Source: CAITSH01 sp964385505 (GTDB taxonomy: Bacteria > Pseudomonadota > Gammaproteobacteria > Burkholderiales > SG8-39). From it: 32,888 nt of DNA. The position numbers and the translations under genes are program-made. The notes under the pieces are model-generated. The model ran no database searches and was not told where the DNA came from. It worked only from the letters and a program-made list of their open reading frames with translations. Each line of letters starts with the position of its first letter. Positions within the stretch are counted from its first letter, which is position 1. Positions 15,476 through 22,866 of this stretch are shown piece after piece. Location: NCBI GenBank assembly GCA_964385505.1, contig CAYLPI010000024.1, positions 1 through 32,888 of the forward strand, given 5' to 3'.

Positions 15476-16375
15476 TCAGGCCACGCCGTGCTTCTTGAAC
15501 CAGGCCAGCATGCGCTTCCAGCCGTCGTCGGCGGCGGCCTTGCGATAGCTCGGGCGGTAGTCGGCATGGAAGGCGTGGGGCATGTCCGGATAGACATGGA
15601 TCATTGATTCCTTGTTTTTGCCGAAGGCCAGAAGGCCGGCGTTCATGCGATCGACCATGTTCTGCGGGATGCCCGTGTCGGCGCCGCCGTACAGGCCCAG
15701 CACCGGCGCGTTCAGCTTGTCCGCAACGTCCATCGGCGTGTCGGGCATCGCCGGGGGCATCGGGTTGAGTCCGCCGTACCAGGACACGCCGGCCTTGACG
15801 CGCTTGCTGTGCGCCGTGTACATCCAGACCGTGCGGCCGCCGCGGCACATGCCGGTGATGCCCAGCTTCTTGGTGTTGGCCTTGGGCTGTTTGTCGAGGA
15901 ACTCGACCAGGGTGTCAAGATCGGCCAGCATGACCTTGTCCGTGAGGGAGTTGGCCTTGCCCACGACCTCTTTGATATCGGCGATCTTCGACAGGTCGCC
16001 GCTGCGAAAGAACGGGTCGAGGGTGATGGCGTAATAGCCGGCCTTGGCGAGGCGGCGGCAGATGTCGCGCTGGTACTCGTGCATGCCGAATATCTCGGGA
16101 ATCACCAGCACCGTGGCGTACTTGCCGGCTTTTTTCGGGGCGGCAAAATAGGTCGGCAGGTTGCCGCCGGCGACCGGAATCAGGGCGCTGCCCACTTCGA
16201 GGCCATCGGCCGGGGTGATGATCGCGGTTTGCGCCACGGCCGGGCCGGCCGACAGCGCAAACCCGGTGGCGATGCTCGACGCAATGAAGCTGCGACGATC
16301 GAAAGTGACTTTGGTGATCAGGCTGTCGAGCTCGGGGTTATTGAAACTTGTAATATCGTCTGAACGGTCGCTCAT
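15476..16375 (-). CDS. Tat-exported dienelactone hydrolase family protein
   Basis: The 299-residue product has a leader with a twin-arginine motif (DRRSFIASS, about residues 27–35) and a hydrophobic stretch ending AGPAVAQT, so export of the folded enzyme is likely. The mature part is a dienelactone hydrolase fold: VLVIPEIFGMHEYQRD supplies the conserved glutamate, GITGMCRGGRTVW the cysteine nucleophile, GLYGGADTGIP the aspartate and MPHAFHADYRP the histidine. Canonical DLH is cytoplasmic, so the exported form probably acts on another ester. The start at 16375 is supported by AGGAG about 7 bases upstream. The gene is not next to a chlorocatechol pathway. Confidence 0.88.
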   Translation of the reverse strand: MSDRSDDITSFNNPELDSLITKVTFDRRSFIASSIATGFALSAGPAVAQTAIITPADGLEVGSALIPVAGGNLPTYFAAPKKAGKYATVLVIPEIFGMHEYQRDICRRLAKAGYYAITLDPFFRSGDLSKIADIKEVVGKANSLTDKVMLADLDTLVEFLDKQPKANTKKLGITGMCRGGRTVWMYTAHSKRVKAGVSWYGGLNPMPPAMPDTPMDVADKLNAPVLGLYGGADTGIPQNMVDRMNAGLLAFGKNKESMIHVYPDMPHAFHADYRPSYRKAAADDGWKRMLAWFKKHGVA

Positions 16376-16581
16376 GCATCTCTCCTGGTGGTGGCGGTTG
16401 TTCGGGGTCTTCGCGCTGCGTGATTGAACTGGAATCCGACAGCCAACACATTCTGCCATCAACCTATTCCATGTGCATGACCGTCATTGGCCGATGTCCT
16501 GTTATCAGCGCACGGCAAATGGCCATGCGCGATGTTGCGATGAAGGTGGCTTTGCGCGCCGCCAGGGACGGCTCCGCCGGC

Positions 16582-17049
16582 TCAACGCAATCGGGGCAGG
16601 GTAGTTAGCAGCACCCACAGAAAACCCAGGATCAGCAGGCCCAGCGGGATAATTATCAGGACTATTCGCCGCCTTTTATGGCGGCGTCGGTTTTCCGCCG
16701 CTTCCTCTGCCATCAGTCTGGCCATGCGCTCGGCGCGCTCGACACCAGAGTCGACACCAGGGCCGACACCAGGGCCGACACCAGGGTCGACACCAGGGTC
16801 GACACCAGGGTCGGCCGGCGCGGACGCGCCCGGAACAGACTTTGCGCGCGCTTGCGGCGCAGCGACGGGCGCTGTTTGCGCGCGTACCGGCGGGCTGGAT
16901 TGCCCCGGCACAACAGCCTGTCGCGGCGTCTGTGGTGCGCTTTCGGGCGGCATCGGCGGCATCGGCGGCAGCGCGGCGCGCCCTGCGGCAAGCTCTTGTT
17001 TCGCCGCCGCAACCAGAGCGGCTTCCTTTTCGCTGAGTTTGCCGTGCAT
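16582..17049 (-). CDS. Hypothetical protein with Pro-rich linker and C-terminal membrane segment
   Basis: I do not recognise a family. The 155-residue product starts MHGKLSEKEAALVAAAKQEL, a short charged helix, and continues with a Pro/Ala-rich linker. Six tetrapeptide repeats of the type DPGV/GPGV (about residues 80–103) follow, then an RMARLMAEEAAENRRR helix, a basic patch and one membrane segment (IVLIIIPLGLLILGFLWVLL). It is probably a tail-anchored inner-membrane protein. It lies 21 bases downstream of rng and is likely the last gene of the nadD–rng series. The repeat corresponds to a 12-bp DNA repeat and may vary in copy number. Confidence 0.65.
   Translation of the reverse strand: MHGKLSEKEAALVAAAKQELAAGRAALPPMPPMPPESAPQTPRQAVVPGQSSPPVRAQTAPVAAPQARAKSVPGASAPADPGVDPGVDPGVGPGVGPGVDSGVERAERMARLMAEEAAENRRRHKRRRIVLIIIPLGLLILGFLWVLLTTLPRLR
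16741..16812. repeat. Six tandem in-frame 12-bp units
   Basis: GACACCAGGGTC and close variants (GACACCAGAGTC, GACACCAGGGCC) occur six times without spacers. Read on the minus strand they encode DPGV, GPGV and DSGV tetrapeptides in the hypothetical membrane protein. The 12-bp unit keeps the frame whatever the copy number. Confidence 0.95.
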
Positions 17050-17070
17050 GCTGGTAATCGTGGCGCGGGT

Positions 17071-18561
17071 TCAGATCAACACGATGTCGAACTGCTCCTG
17101 CGCGTAGCTTGCCTCGGCCTGCAGGGTCACCGGTTTGCCGATGAAATCCTCCAGCATGGCAAGCGACTGCGACTCCTCGTCCTGCAGGAAGTTGATGACA
17201 TCGGGTGCGGCAAGGACGCGAAACTGGCGCGCTGTAAACTGGCGCGACTCGCGCAGGATTTCGCGCAGGATTTCGTAGCACACGGTGCGCGCCGTCTTCA
17301 GTTCGCCGCGACCGGCGCAGGCGGCGCAGGGCTCGCACAACACGTGGGCGAGGCTTTCGCGCGTGCGCTTTCGCGTCAGTTCCACCAGGCCGAGCGCGGT
17401 GAAGCCGTTTACCGTCATTTTGGTGCGGTCGCGTGCGAGCGCCTTGTTCAACTCGGCCAGCACCGCGGCGCGATGCTCCTCGTTGTCCATGTCGATGAAA
17501 TCAACGATGATGATGCCGCCAAGATTGCGCAGCCGGAGCTGCCGCGCAATGACCTGCGAGGCCTCGAGGTTGGTCTTGAAAATGGTGTCATCGAAGTTGC
17601 GCACGCCGACGTAGCCGCCGGTGTTGACGTCAACGGTGGTCATCGCCTCGGTCTGGTCGATGATGAGGTAGCCGCCGGATTTCAGATCGACGCGCCGCCC
17701 CAGCGCCTTGTCGATCTCGCTCTCGACGTTGTACAGGTCGAACAGCGGTCGATCGCCCGAGTAATGCTCGAGCTTTGATGACGCGGCCTGGGTGTAGTCG
17801 GCGGCAAACAACTGCAGCTTCTGGAAATTCTCGCGCGAGTCCACCATGATGCAGCCGGTCGAGTCGTTGACAAAATCGCGCAGCACGCGCTGCGCCAGCG
17901 ACAAGTCCTGGTAGAGCAGCGAGGGCGCGGGTGCCGATTGCGCGCCCTTCCTGATGCCCTGCCACAGACGGCGCAGGTACTCGACGTCGTTGGCCAGTTC
18001 GTCCTGGCACGCGGTCTCGGCCATGGTGCGGATGATGAAACCGCCCTTCTCCCCGGCCGGCACCAGCGCCTGCAAACGGGTACGCAACAGCTCGCGCCCG
18101 GCCTCGTCGCCGATTTTCTGTGATACGCCGATGTGCGGGTCCTGCGGCAGGTAGACGAGCATGCGTCCGGCGATGGAAATCTGTGTCGACAGCCGCGCGC
18201 CCTTGGTGCCTATCGGGTCCTTCACCACCTGCACCATCAGCGGCTGGCCTTCGGCGAGAATTTTCTCTATCGGTTTGGCGGCATTGCCGCGATGGGTGTG
18301 CTCGTCGCGCTCGCCGCTGCCCGGGTGCAGCCGCTCCTCCCAGATGTCGGCGACATGCAGGAATGCGGCGCGCTCGAGCCCGACATCGACAAACGCCGAC
18401 TGCATGCCGGGCAGCACGCGCACCACCTTGCCCATGTAGATGTTGCCTACGAGGCCGCGGTTGGCGGCGCGCTCGATGTGCAACTCCTGCACCACGCCGC
18501 TTTGCATGATTGCGACGCGCGTCTCCTGCGGCGTGACGTTGACGAGGATGTCTTCTTTCAC
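17071..18561 (-). CDS. rng: Ribonuclease G
   Basis: RNase G is the RNase E-family endonuclease that matures the 16S rRNA 5' end and cleaves some mRNAs. The 496-residue product has an S1-like RNA-binding part (RGLVGNIYMGKVVRVLPGMQ) and a 5'-sensor/RNase H-like region. The catalytic aspartates lie in TTVDVNTGGYVG and IIIVDFIDMDNEEHR, and the zinc-link cysteines in CEPCAACAGRG. It lacks the long C-terminal scaffold of RNase E, so rng is the better name. The start MKEDILVNVTPQETRVA is canonical and overlaps the maf stop by 4 bp (ATGA). Confidence 0.95.
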   Translation of the reverse strand: MKEDILVNVTPQETRVAIMQSGVVQELHIERAANRGLVGNIYMGKVVRVLPGMQSAFVDVGLERAAFLHVADIWEERLHPGSGERDEHTHRGNAAKPIEKILAEGQPLMVQVVKDPIGTKGARLSTQISIAGRMLVYLPQDPHIGVSQKIGDEAGRELLRTRLQALVPAGEKGGFIIRTMAETACQDELANDVEYLRRLWQGIRKGAQSAPAPSLLYQDLSLAQRVLRDFVNDSTGCIMVDSRENFQKLQLFAADYTQAASSKLEHYSGDRPLFDLYNVESEIDKALGRRVDLKSGGYLIIDQTEAMTTVDVNTGGYVGVRNFDDTIFKTNLEASQVIARQLRLRNLGGIIIVDFIDMDNEEHRAAVLAELNKALARDRTKMTVNGFTALGLVELTRKRTRESLAHVLCEPCAACAGRGELKTARTVCYEILREILRESRQFTARQFRVLAAPDVINFLQDEESQSLAMLEDFIGKPVTLQAEASYAQEQFDIVLI

Positions 18562-19166
18562 GGTTTGAACTTTCTCAGCAATTCCGCAGTTTCGAACAAC
18601 GGCAGCCCCATCACGCCGGAGTAGCTGCCGCTCAGCATGGCGACGAACACCGCAGCGCGGCCCTGTATGGCGTAAGCGCCCGCTTTGCCCATCGGCTCCC
18701 CGCTGGCAATGTAGGCGGTGATTTCATCATCGGAAATATTTCGAAAGCGCACTCGGGTGTCGCTGATCGCCATCATCCGCTTGTCGGACGATTGCAGCGC
18801 AACGGCGCTAAGCACACGGTGCTCGCGTCCCGACAGCAGCCGGAGCATGCGCTGGGCGTCGGCGTGGTCGGCCGGCTTGGCGAGGATCAGCCCGTCTATG
18901 CACACCGTCGTGTCCGCCGTCAGCACCGGGTGCGGCACGGCGAGCTTGCGCTCGCCGATGCGCCGCCATGCCGTGCGGGCCTTGGTTTCACAGACTCGAC
19001 GGACATAGGCCTCCGGCAATTCCCCCGGCAGCGCGTCCTCGTTGACGTCGGCCGCGCGCGCATGGTGCTCGCGCAGCAGCAGCATCTCGTAGGAGACGCC
19101 GATCTGCGTCAGCAGCTCACGCCGCCGCGGGCTGCGCGATGCAAGATAAATATGGGGGTGGGGCAT
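18558..19166 (-). CDS. maf: Maf family nucleotide pyrophosphatase
   Basis: Maf proteins hydrolyse non-canonical or excess nucleoside triphosphates to monophosphates. The 202-residue product has the N-terminal signature YLASRSPRRRELLTQIG, the VLTADTTVCIDGLILAKP block with the catalytic acidic residue, and GAYAIQGRAAVFV and SGSYSGVMGLPLFET at the C-terminal end. The IQG sequence and the rng neighbour favour the dTTP/UTP-type (YhdE-like) subgroup. It is coupled to rng by a 4-bp overlap. Confidence 0.92.
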   Translation of the reverse strand: MPHPHIYLASRSPRRRELLTQIGVSYEMLLLREHHARAADVNEDALPGELPEAYVRRVCETKARTAWRRIGERKLAVPHPVLTADTTVCIDGLILAKPADHADAQRMLRLLSGREHRVLSAVALQSSDKRMMAISDTRVRFRNISDDEITAYIASGEPMGKAGAYAIQGRAAVFVAMLSGSYSGVMGLPLFETAELLRKFKP

Positions 19167-19283
19167 GCGTGATGGCGATGGGTGAAAAGTGAGGGGTTAG
19201 GGGGAATGGTGGCGGCAAGGCCGCATCAGGTAAAGATCAACATGGCAGTGAACGGGTATTTTTCACATTTCACCGTTTACGTT

Positions 19284-19754
19284 TCATTCACGATGATAAG
19301 GGTGGTTCTGCAGGATGGACCAGGCGCGATAGACCTGCTCTGCGAGCAATACCCGGGCGAGGCCGTGCGGCAGCGTCATGCTCGACAGGCGCAGCGTCAG
19401 GCGGGCGTCATCCTTGATCGATTGCGCAAGGCCGTCAGGACCGCCGATGACGATGGCGATGTCGATGGCTGAATCCTGCCACTGGCGCAGCCTTGCCGAC
19501 AGTTTCATGGTGGTGATGTCCTCACCGTGCTCGTCGCAGACCACGCGCGCGGCGCCGGCCGGAATTGCCGCCGCGAGGCGCACCGCCTCGGCGGCCAGCA
19601 GTTGTGGCACGCTTTTGCCAGAGGTGCGCGCCTCGGGGCGCACCTCGATCAGCTCAAAGGCAAGATTGCGCGGCAGGCGCTTGGCGTAATCGGCGAAAGC
19701 TTCGTCGACCCAGGCGGGCATCTTGTGTCCGACCGCGACGACGACGAGTCTCAA
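19284..19754 (-). CDS. rlmH: 23S rRNA (pseudouridine1915-N3)-methyltransferase RlmH
   Basis: RlmH methylates pseudouridine 1915 in helix 69 of 23S rRNA on assembled 70S ribosomes. The product is a small SPOUT methyltransferase with VIGGPDGL and the C-terminal knot LSSMTLPHGLARVLLAEQVYR ending NHPYHRE, here in shorter blocks (LSSMTLPHGLARVLL, EQVYRAW). The TTG at 19754 is chosen as start because it gives LRLVVVAVGHKMPAWV at the N-terminus and 156 residues, the family length. GAGGG lies 8 bases upstream. The upstream in-frame ATG would add 18 unrelated residues. It follows rsfS, as in many betaproteobacteria. Confidence 0.93.
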   Translation of the reverse strand: MRLVVVAVGHKMPAWVDEAFADYAKRLPRNLAFELIEVRPEARTSGKSVPQLLAAEAVRLAAAIPAGAARVVCDEHGEDITTMKLSARLRQWQDSAIDIAIVIGGPDGLAQSIKDDARLTLRLSSMTLPHGLARVLLAEQVYRAWSILQNHPYHRE

Positions 19755-19941
19755 TGCAGCGCCCTCAAGCCCCGGCGATGAGCGCCGCTGCCGCTGCCAA
19801 TGCAGCATGCAGCCGGAGCGGGCCTGGCGAACGTTTGATCATGTAACTCCCCCCTCGCAATTTGGCCAGCGCAGATCGCGATGCATGGAACCGCCGAAAC
19901 GCAAAAAACGCCCGGTATGCGCCTCCCGTCCCGGCATTGTT

Positions 19942-20433
19942 TTACCTGCTGCTGCGGGCTTTTGTTTTTTTTGCCGGAGCGGCTTTTTTGGGTGCGGCTG
20001 CCCTCGGTTTTGCCGGCTTGGCCGGTTTGGACTGCGGCGCGACCTGCGGTGCGGCCTTGGGTGCAACTTTGGGTGTGGCGATGCGCTTTTTGGCCAGTGG
20101 GTGGTCCCACAACTCTTCTAGGTTGTAGTGCGCGCGCGCCGCCGGCTGCATTACGTGCACGACGATGTCGCCGAGGTCCACCAGTGCCCACTCGCCGCTG
20201 CCGGTGCCCTCAACGCCGTGCACCCTGGCGCCGATTTCCTTGAGCTTCACCTGCACGTTGTTGGCGAGGGCATTGACCTGTCGCGTCGATTCGGCGGTGG
20301 CGATGATGACGCGCTCGAACATCGAGCTCAGGTGCTCGACCTTGAGTACGACGATATCGCGTGCCTTGATGTCCTCGAGCGCGTCAACAGCGGCTTTTTG
20401 CAGTTTGAGAATGCTGGGGCTTGAAGTGGTCAA
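19942..20433 (-). CDS. rsfS: Ribosomal silencing factor RsfS with basic tail
   Basis: RsfS binds ribosomal protein uL14 and blocks subunit joining under starvation. The 163-residue product has the full RsfS domain in residues 1–115: AVDALEDIKARDIVVL, SMFERVIIATAESTRQVNAL, and GEWALVDLGDIVVHVM, ending in LEELW. A Lys/Pro/Ala-rich tail of about 45 residues follows (PKVAPKAAPQVAPQSKPAKP onward), which is longer than the ~105–120-residue family norm and looks disordered and nucleic-acid-friendly. It lies 61 bases after nadD in the conserved nadD–rsfS–rlmH order. Confidence 0.94.
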   Translation of the reverse strand: MTTSSPSILKLQKAAVDALEDIKARDIVVLKVEHLSSMFERVIIATAESTRQVNALANNVQVKLKEIGARVHGVEGTGSGEWALVDLGDIVVHVMQPAARAHYNLEELWDHPLAKKRIATPKVAPKAAPQVAPQSKPAKPAKPRAAAPKKAAPAKKTKARSSR

Positions 20434-20494
20434 TGTAGGCCTTAACGGATTGTTGGCGGGGGCGCGGGGCGCCGTGGAATCTGCAGCGCGTGGT

Positions 20495-21142
20495 TCAACG
20501 GTAGAGGGTGTTCTTGTGTATGTACTCGAGCACCGACTCGGGCAGCAGGTAGCGCGCGCTGATGCCCTGCTTGATCAACTCACGGATGCTGTTGGCCGAG
20601 ATATCAAGCGAGGTGATTTTCTGGTGATAGATCAATCCGGCCGGCTTGGTCGACAGGTCGCTGACCTGGTCGGTAAAGGACTGCTCCCAGATCGGCTGCA
20701 GGCCGATGGGTAGCGTCGAGGTCAGCTTGTAGCCGGGGCGGCTGGCGACAACGATGTGCGCCAGTTTGAAAATATCCTGCCAGCGGTGCCAGTAGGGCAG
20801 GCCGAAAAACGCATCGGCACCAAGCAGCAGACAAAGCGGGCGGTCGCCGATTTCAGCGCGGATTTCTTCCAGCGTTGTGACGGTATAACTGGGGCCGTTG
20901 CGATGAACCTCGCGACCGTCCACACGCAGGATAGGGTTGCCGGAGGTTGCCATGTGGGCCATCACCAGCCGGTGCTCGGGGGAAACCAGTGGCGGGCTGC
21001 GGTGCGGCGGCTGGCCGGCCGGCACCAGCCGCACCTCGCTGATATCGAGCAGCGTCGCAACTTCTTCGGCAAAGCGCAGATGCCCGGTGTGGATGGGGTC
21101 GAAGGTGCCGCCAAGTATGGCAAGGGGGGACGTCTGTGACAT
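20495..21142 (-). CDS. nadD: Nicotinate-nucleotide adenylyltransferase
   Basis: NadD adenylylates nicotinate mononucleotide in NAD synthesis. The 215-residue product is a HIGH-type nucleotidyltransferase. GGTFDPIHTGHLRFAEE carries the two conserved histidines, VPAGQPPHRSPP the substrate loop, CLLLGADAFFGLPYWHRW the central block and ISANSIRELI the C-terminal ATP-binding motif (ISxxxxR). It is the first gene of the nadD–rsfS–rlmH–maf–rng series. A long hairpin lies between it and the citrate-synthase-like gene upstream. Confidence 0.96.
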   Translation of the reverse strand: MSQTSPLAILGGTFDPIHTGHLRFAEEVATLLDISEVRLVPAGQPPHRSPPLVSPEHRLVMAHMATSGNPILRVDGREVHRNGPSYTVTTLEEIRAEIGDRPLCLLLGADAFFGLPYWHRWQDIFKLAHIVVASRPGYKLTSTLPIGLQPIWEQSFTDQVSDLSTKPAGLIYHQKITSLDISANSIRELIKQGISARYLLPESVLEYIHKNTLYR

Positions 21143-21307
21143 CAGGCAATCGCTACCAACATGGAAAGCTGCATTTTAGCCCAGCCACCCCCGCTGTGCC
21201 CCGGTTTTGCCCGGTTGGGATTGGGTGTGCCCGCAGCGTATGGCATGTGCCGTAACAGCCGGTGCGGAGGGATGTTCGTTCGCCCATTGCTGTTCTTAAG
21301 CCAGAGC

Positions 21308-21348
21308 ATAGGCTGGAAAGCCACGCCTGGCGTGGCTTTCCAGCCTAT
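21308..21348. repeat. Perfect 20-bp inverted repeat (hairpin) upstream of nadD
   Basis: ATAGGCTGGAAAGCCACGCC (21308–21327) is followed by one base and its exact complement (21329–21348). AGCAT/ATGCT outside extends it with a small bulge. It lies between the citrate-synthase-like gene end and the nadD start, so it may terminate the former. There is no clear U-tract. Its inner arms AAAGCCACG and CGTGGCTTT are identical to those of the hairpin after gatB. Confidence 0.85.
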
Positions 21349-21411
21349 ATGCTGTTCCAGGGTCGGCACCGGGCACCGGGCAGAGGGCGTCCTGCGCCCG
21401 GCGTTCGCCGG

Positions 21412-22686
21412 CTAGGCGGCGACAACGTAGCGCGCCCGCGGCCGTAGCAAGTGCCCGGAAAGGCGTTGCTCCATTACGTGGGCCACCCAGCCGGCGCTGC
21501 GGCCGAGGGCCCATAGCGCGCCGGCGCTGCGCTCGGGCAGCTCAAGTGCGGCACACAGCGCAACGAGGCCGATTTCGATACTCGGGCGCAACTGCAGCGC
21601 AGCCTCGGCCTCGTCAATGAACTGACAGATCAGGCTGGCGCGCTCGCTGCGCGAGGCGAATTGCTGGGCAATGCCGAGCAGGTAACGCGCGCGCGGATCG
21701 CCCTTGGGATAGACCGGCAGGTTGAAGCCGGGCACGCGCGCGCCGGCCTGCTCCATGGCGGCGAGGCGTTGCCGCACTTCAGCGCGGGAGTGTGCGTTGC
21801 GCAGCAGGTCTTCGGCGCGGTCGCAGCCGCCGCCCAGCGCCGCACCCGAATGGGTGCCGATGGCGGCAAGAATGCAGGCGCGCAGTTCCGCGCCGGTCGA
21901 GGCGGCCACGCGGGCGGCAAAGGTCGAGGACGACAACTCGTGGTCGGCGCACAACACCAGCGCGGCGTTGAGCGCCGCGATCTCATCGGCGCCGGCCGCC
22001 GGATTGAGCAGGTGCATGGCGGTGACGGCGATGGACGCCGCTTTGGGCGGCATGCGAAAGCGCGGTCGTGCACCGAGATAGCCGAGGCAGCCGGTCAGGG
22101 TCTGGATCAGCTGGCGTGCCGCCGGGATGGTGGTGCCGCGGCGTATTTCGCTGCCGGCGCCCTCGGCCGCGCCCAGCATCGAAGTGGCGAGCGCATAAAT
22201 GCGCAAGAGCGGCAGCGGGTCCGGTTGCAGCGCCGCCCCGTCCATTGCCTTGCCGAAGCCCGCAGGCAGGGCTTCGCAGTCCCATACCAGAGGATCGTGG
22301 TGCAGCACGCCGGCCCACAATAATTCGGCGGCGGCCTCAAACGAGCAGCCACGGCGCGCCAGGTCCAGGGCCAGGCGGCCGCGGTAGCGCGGGCCGTCCG
22401 GCGTGAGTTCGGTGACGGAGGTGGCAATTACCGGATGCCCCCAGCGCAACGCTGTTGCCGCCGACACGCCGCGACCCTGACGCACCTCGGCCTGGGCGCG
22501 CGCCTTGTCGATGTCCTCGCGGTAATAGAGCTTTTGCCTGCGCTCGGGCTGGTTGACCGAGCGGATCAGGCCGCGGCTGACATAGGTGTAGAGCGTCTGT
22601 GCTTTGACGCCGAGCAGCGCCACCGCCTCGGCGGCGGTGACGTAGTCGGATGTGGCGGCGGCAGCGGGTTTGGTCGGTGTGGTCAC
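21412..22686 (-). CDS. HTH–citrate synthase-like fusion, probable regulator
   Basis: The 424-residue product has a MerR/excisionase-like HTH at residues ~15–65 (YVTAAEAVALLGVKAQTLYT, SRGLIRS, KLYYREDIDKA). The rest is a citrate-synthase fold (TSVTEL, PRYRGRLALDLA, LCADHELSSSTFAARVAAST, GDPRARYLL, GWVAHVMEQR). Of the E. coli catalytic set His264/His305/Asp362, only the first remains (H249). GPLHGG has become GAALGG (L284), the NVD aspartate is E371, and GFGHRVY reads GFNLPVY. Citrate synthesis is therefore unlikely, and a ligand-sensing transcription factor is inferred. It is divergent from the Rieske operon. The GTG at 22686 is preferred because a TATAAT at 22753–22748 and decamer repeats lie just upstream; ATGs at 22782 and 22800 are alternatives. 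Confidence 0.8.
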   Translation of the reverse strand: MTTPTKPAAAATSDYVTAAEAVALLGVKAQTLYTYVSRGLIRSVNQPERRQKLYYREDIDKARAQAEVRQGRGVSAATALRWGHPVIATSVTELTPDGPRYRGRLALDLARRGCSFEAAAELLWAGVLHHDPLVWDCEALPAGFGKAMDGAALQPDPLPLLRIYALATSMLGAAEGAGSEIRRGTTIPAARQLIQTLTGCLGYLGARPRFRMPPKAASIAVTAMHLLNPAAGADEIAALNAALVLCADHELSSSTFAARVAASTGAELRACILAAIGTHSGAALGGGCDRAEDLLRNAHSRAEVRQRLAAMEQAGARVPGFNLPVYPKGDPRARYLLGIAQQFASRSERASLICQFIDEAEAALQLRPSIEIGLVALCAALELPERSAGALWALGRSAGWVAHVMEQRLSGHLLRPRARYVVAA

Positions 22687-22687
22687 C

Positions 22688-22740
22688 GGAACAATCGGGA
22701 ACAATCGGGCGCGGACGGGCGCAGACGGGCGTGGACGGGC
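22688..22740. repeat. Decamer repeats in the leader of the citrate-synthase-like gene
   Basis: ACAATCGGGA/ACAATCGGGC occurs twice in tandem (22691–22710). It is followed by GCGGACGGGC, GCAGACGGGC and GTGGACGGGC (22711–22740), all with 10-bp period. The sequence looks non-coding and supports starting the gene downstream of it. Confidence 0.75.
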
Positions 22741-22747
22741 TGAGCCT

Positions 22748-22776
22748 ATTATATCGATTCGGTAATCGAGATTGAT
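22748..22776 (-). promoter_or_regulatory. Candidate promoter and operator between the divergent genes
   Basis: A minus-strand TATAAT box (22753–22748) is immediately preceded by the inverted repeat TCGATT-CGGT-AATCGA (22754–22769). The -35 region (about 22771–22776) is poor. Placing an inverted repeat in the -10/-35 spacer is typical of MerR-family operators. A TTGACA on the plus strand (22776–22781) may belong to the Rieske operon's promoter, though I see no good -10 at the right distance. Confidence 0.45.
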
Positions 22777-22866
22777 TGACATTCCGCCGAGGCGTAGCAT
22801 CGTGGCTCGCGCGCGCAGTCAAAAACCTATCCGCGCTGTCACCGAATCCGCTAGGAGGAGAACACG

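Noticed and set aside
21412..22686. Housekeeping citrate synthase (gltA)
   Set aside because: Two catalytic positions and the GHR motif are replaced and an HTH domain is fused, so an ordinary citrate synthase label is not supported.
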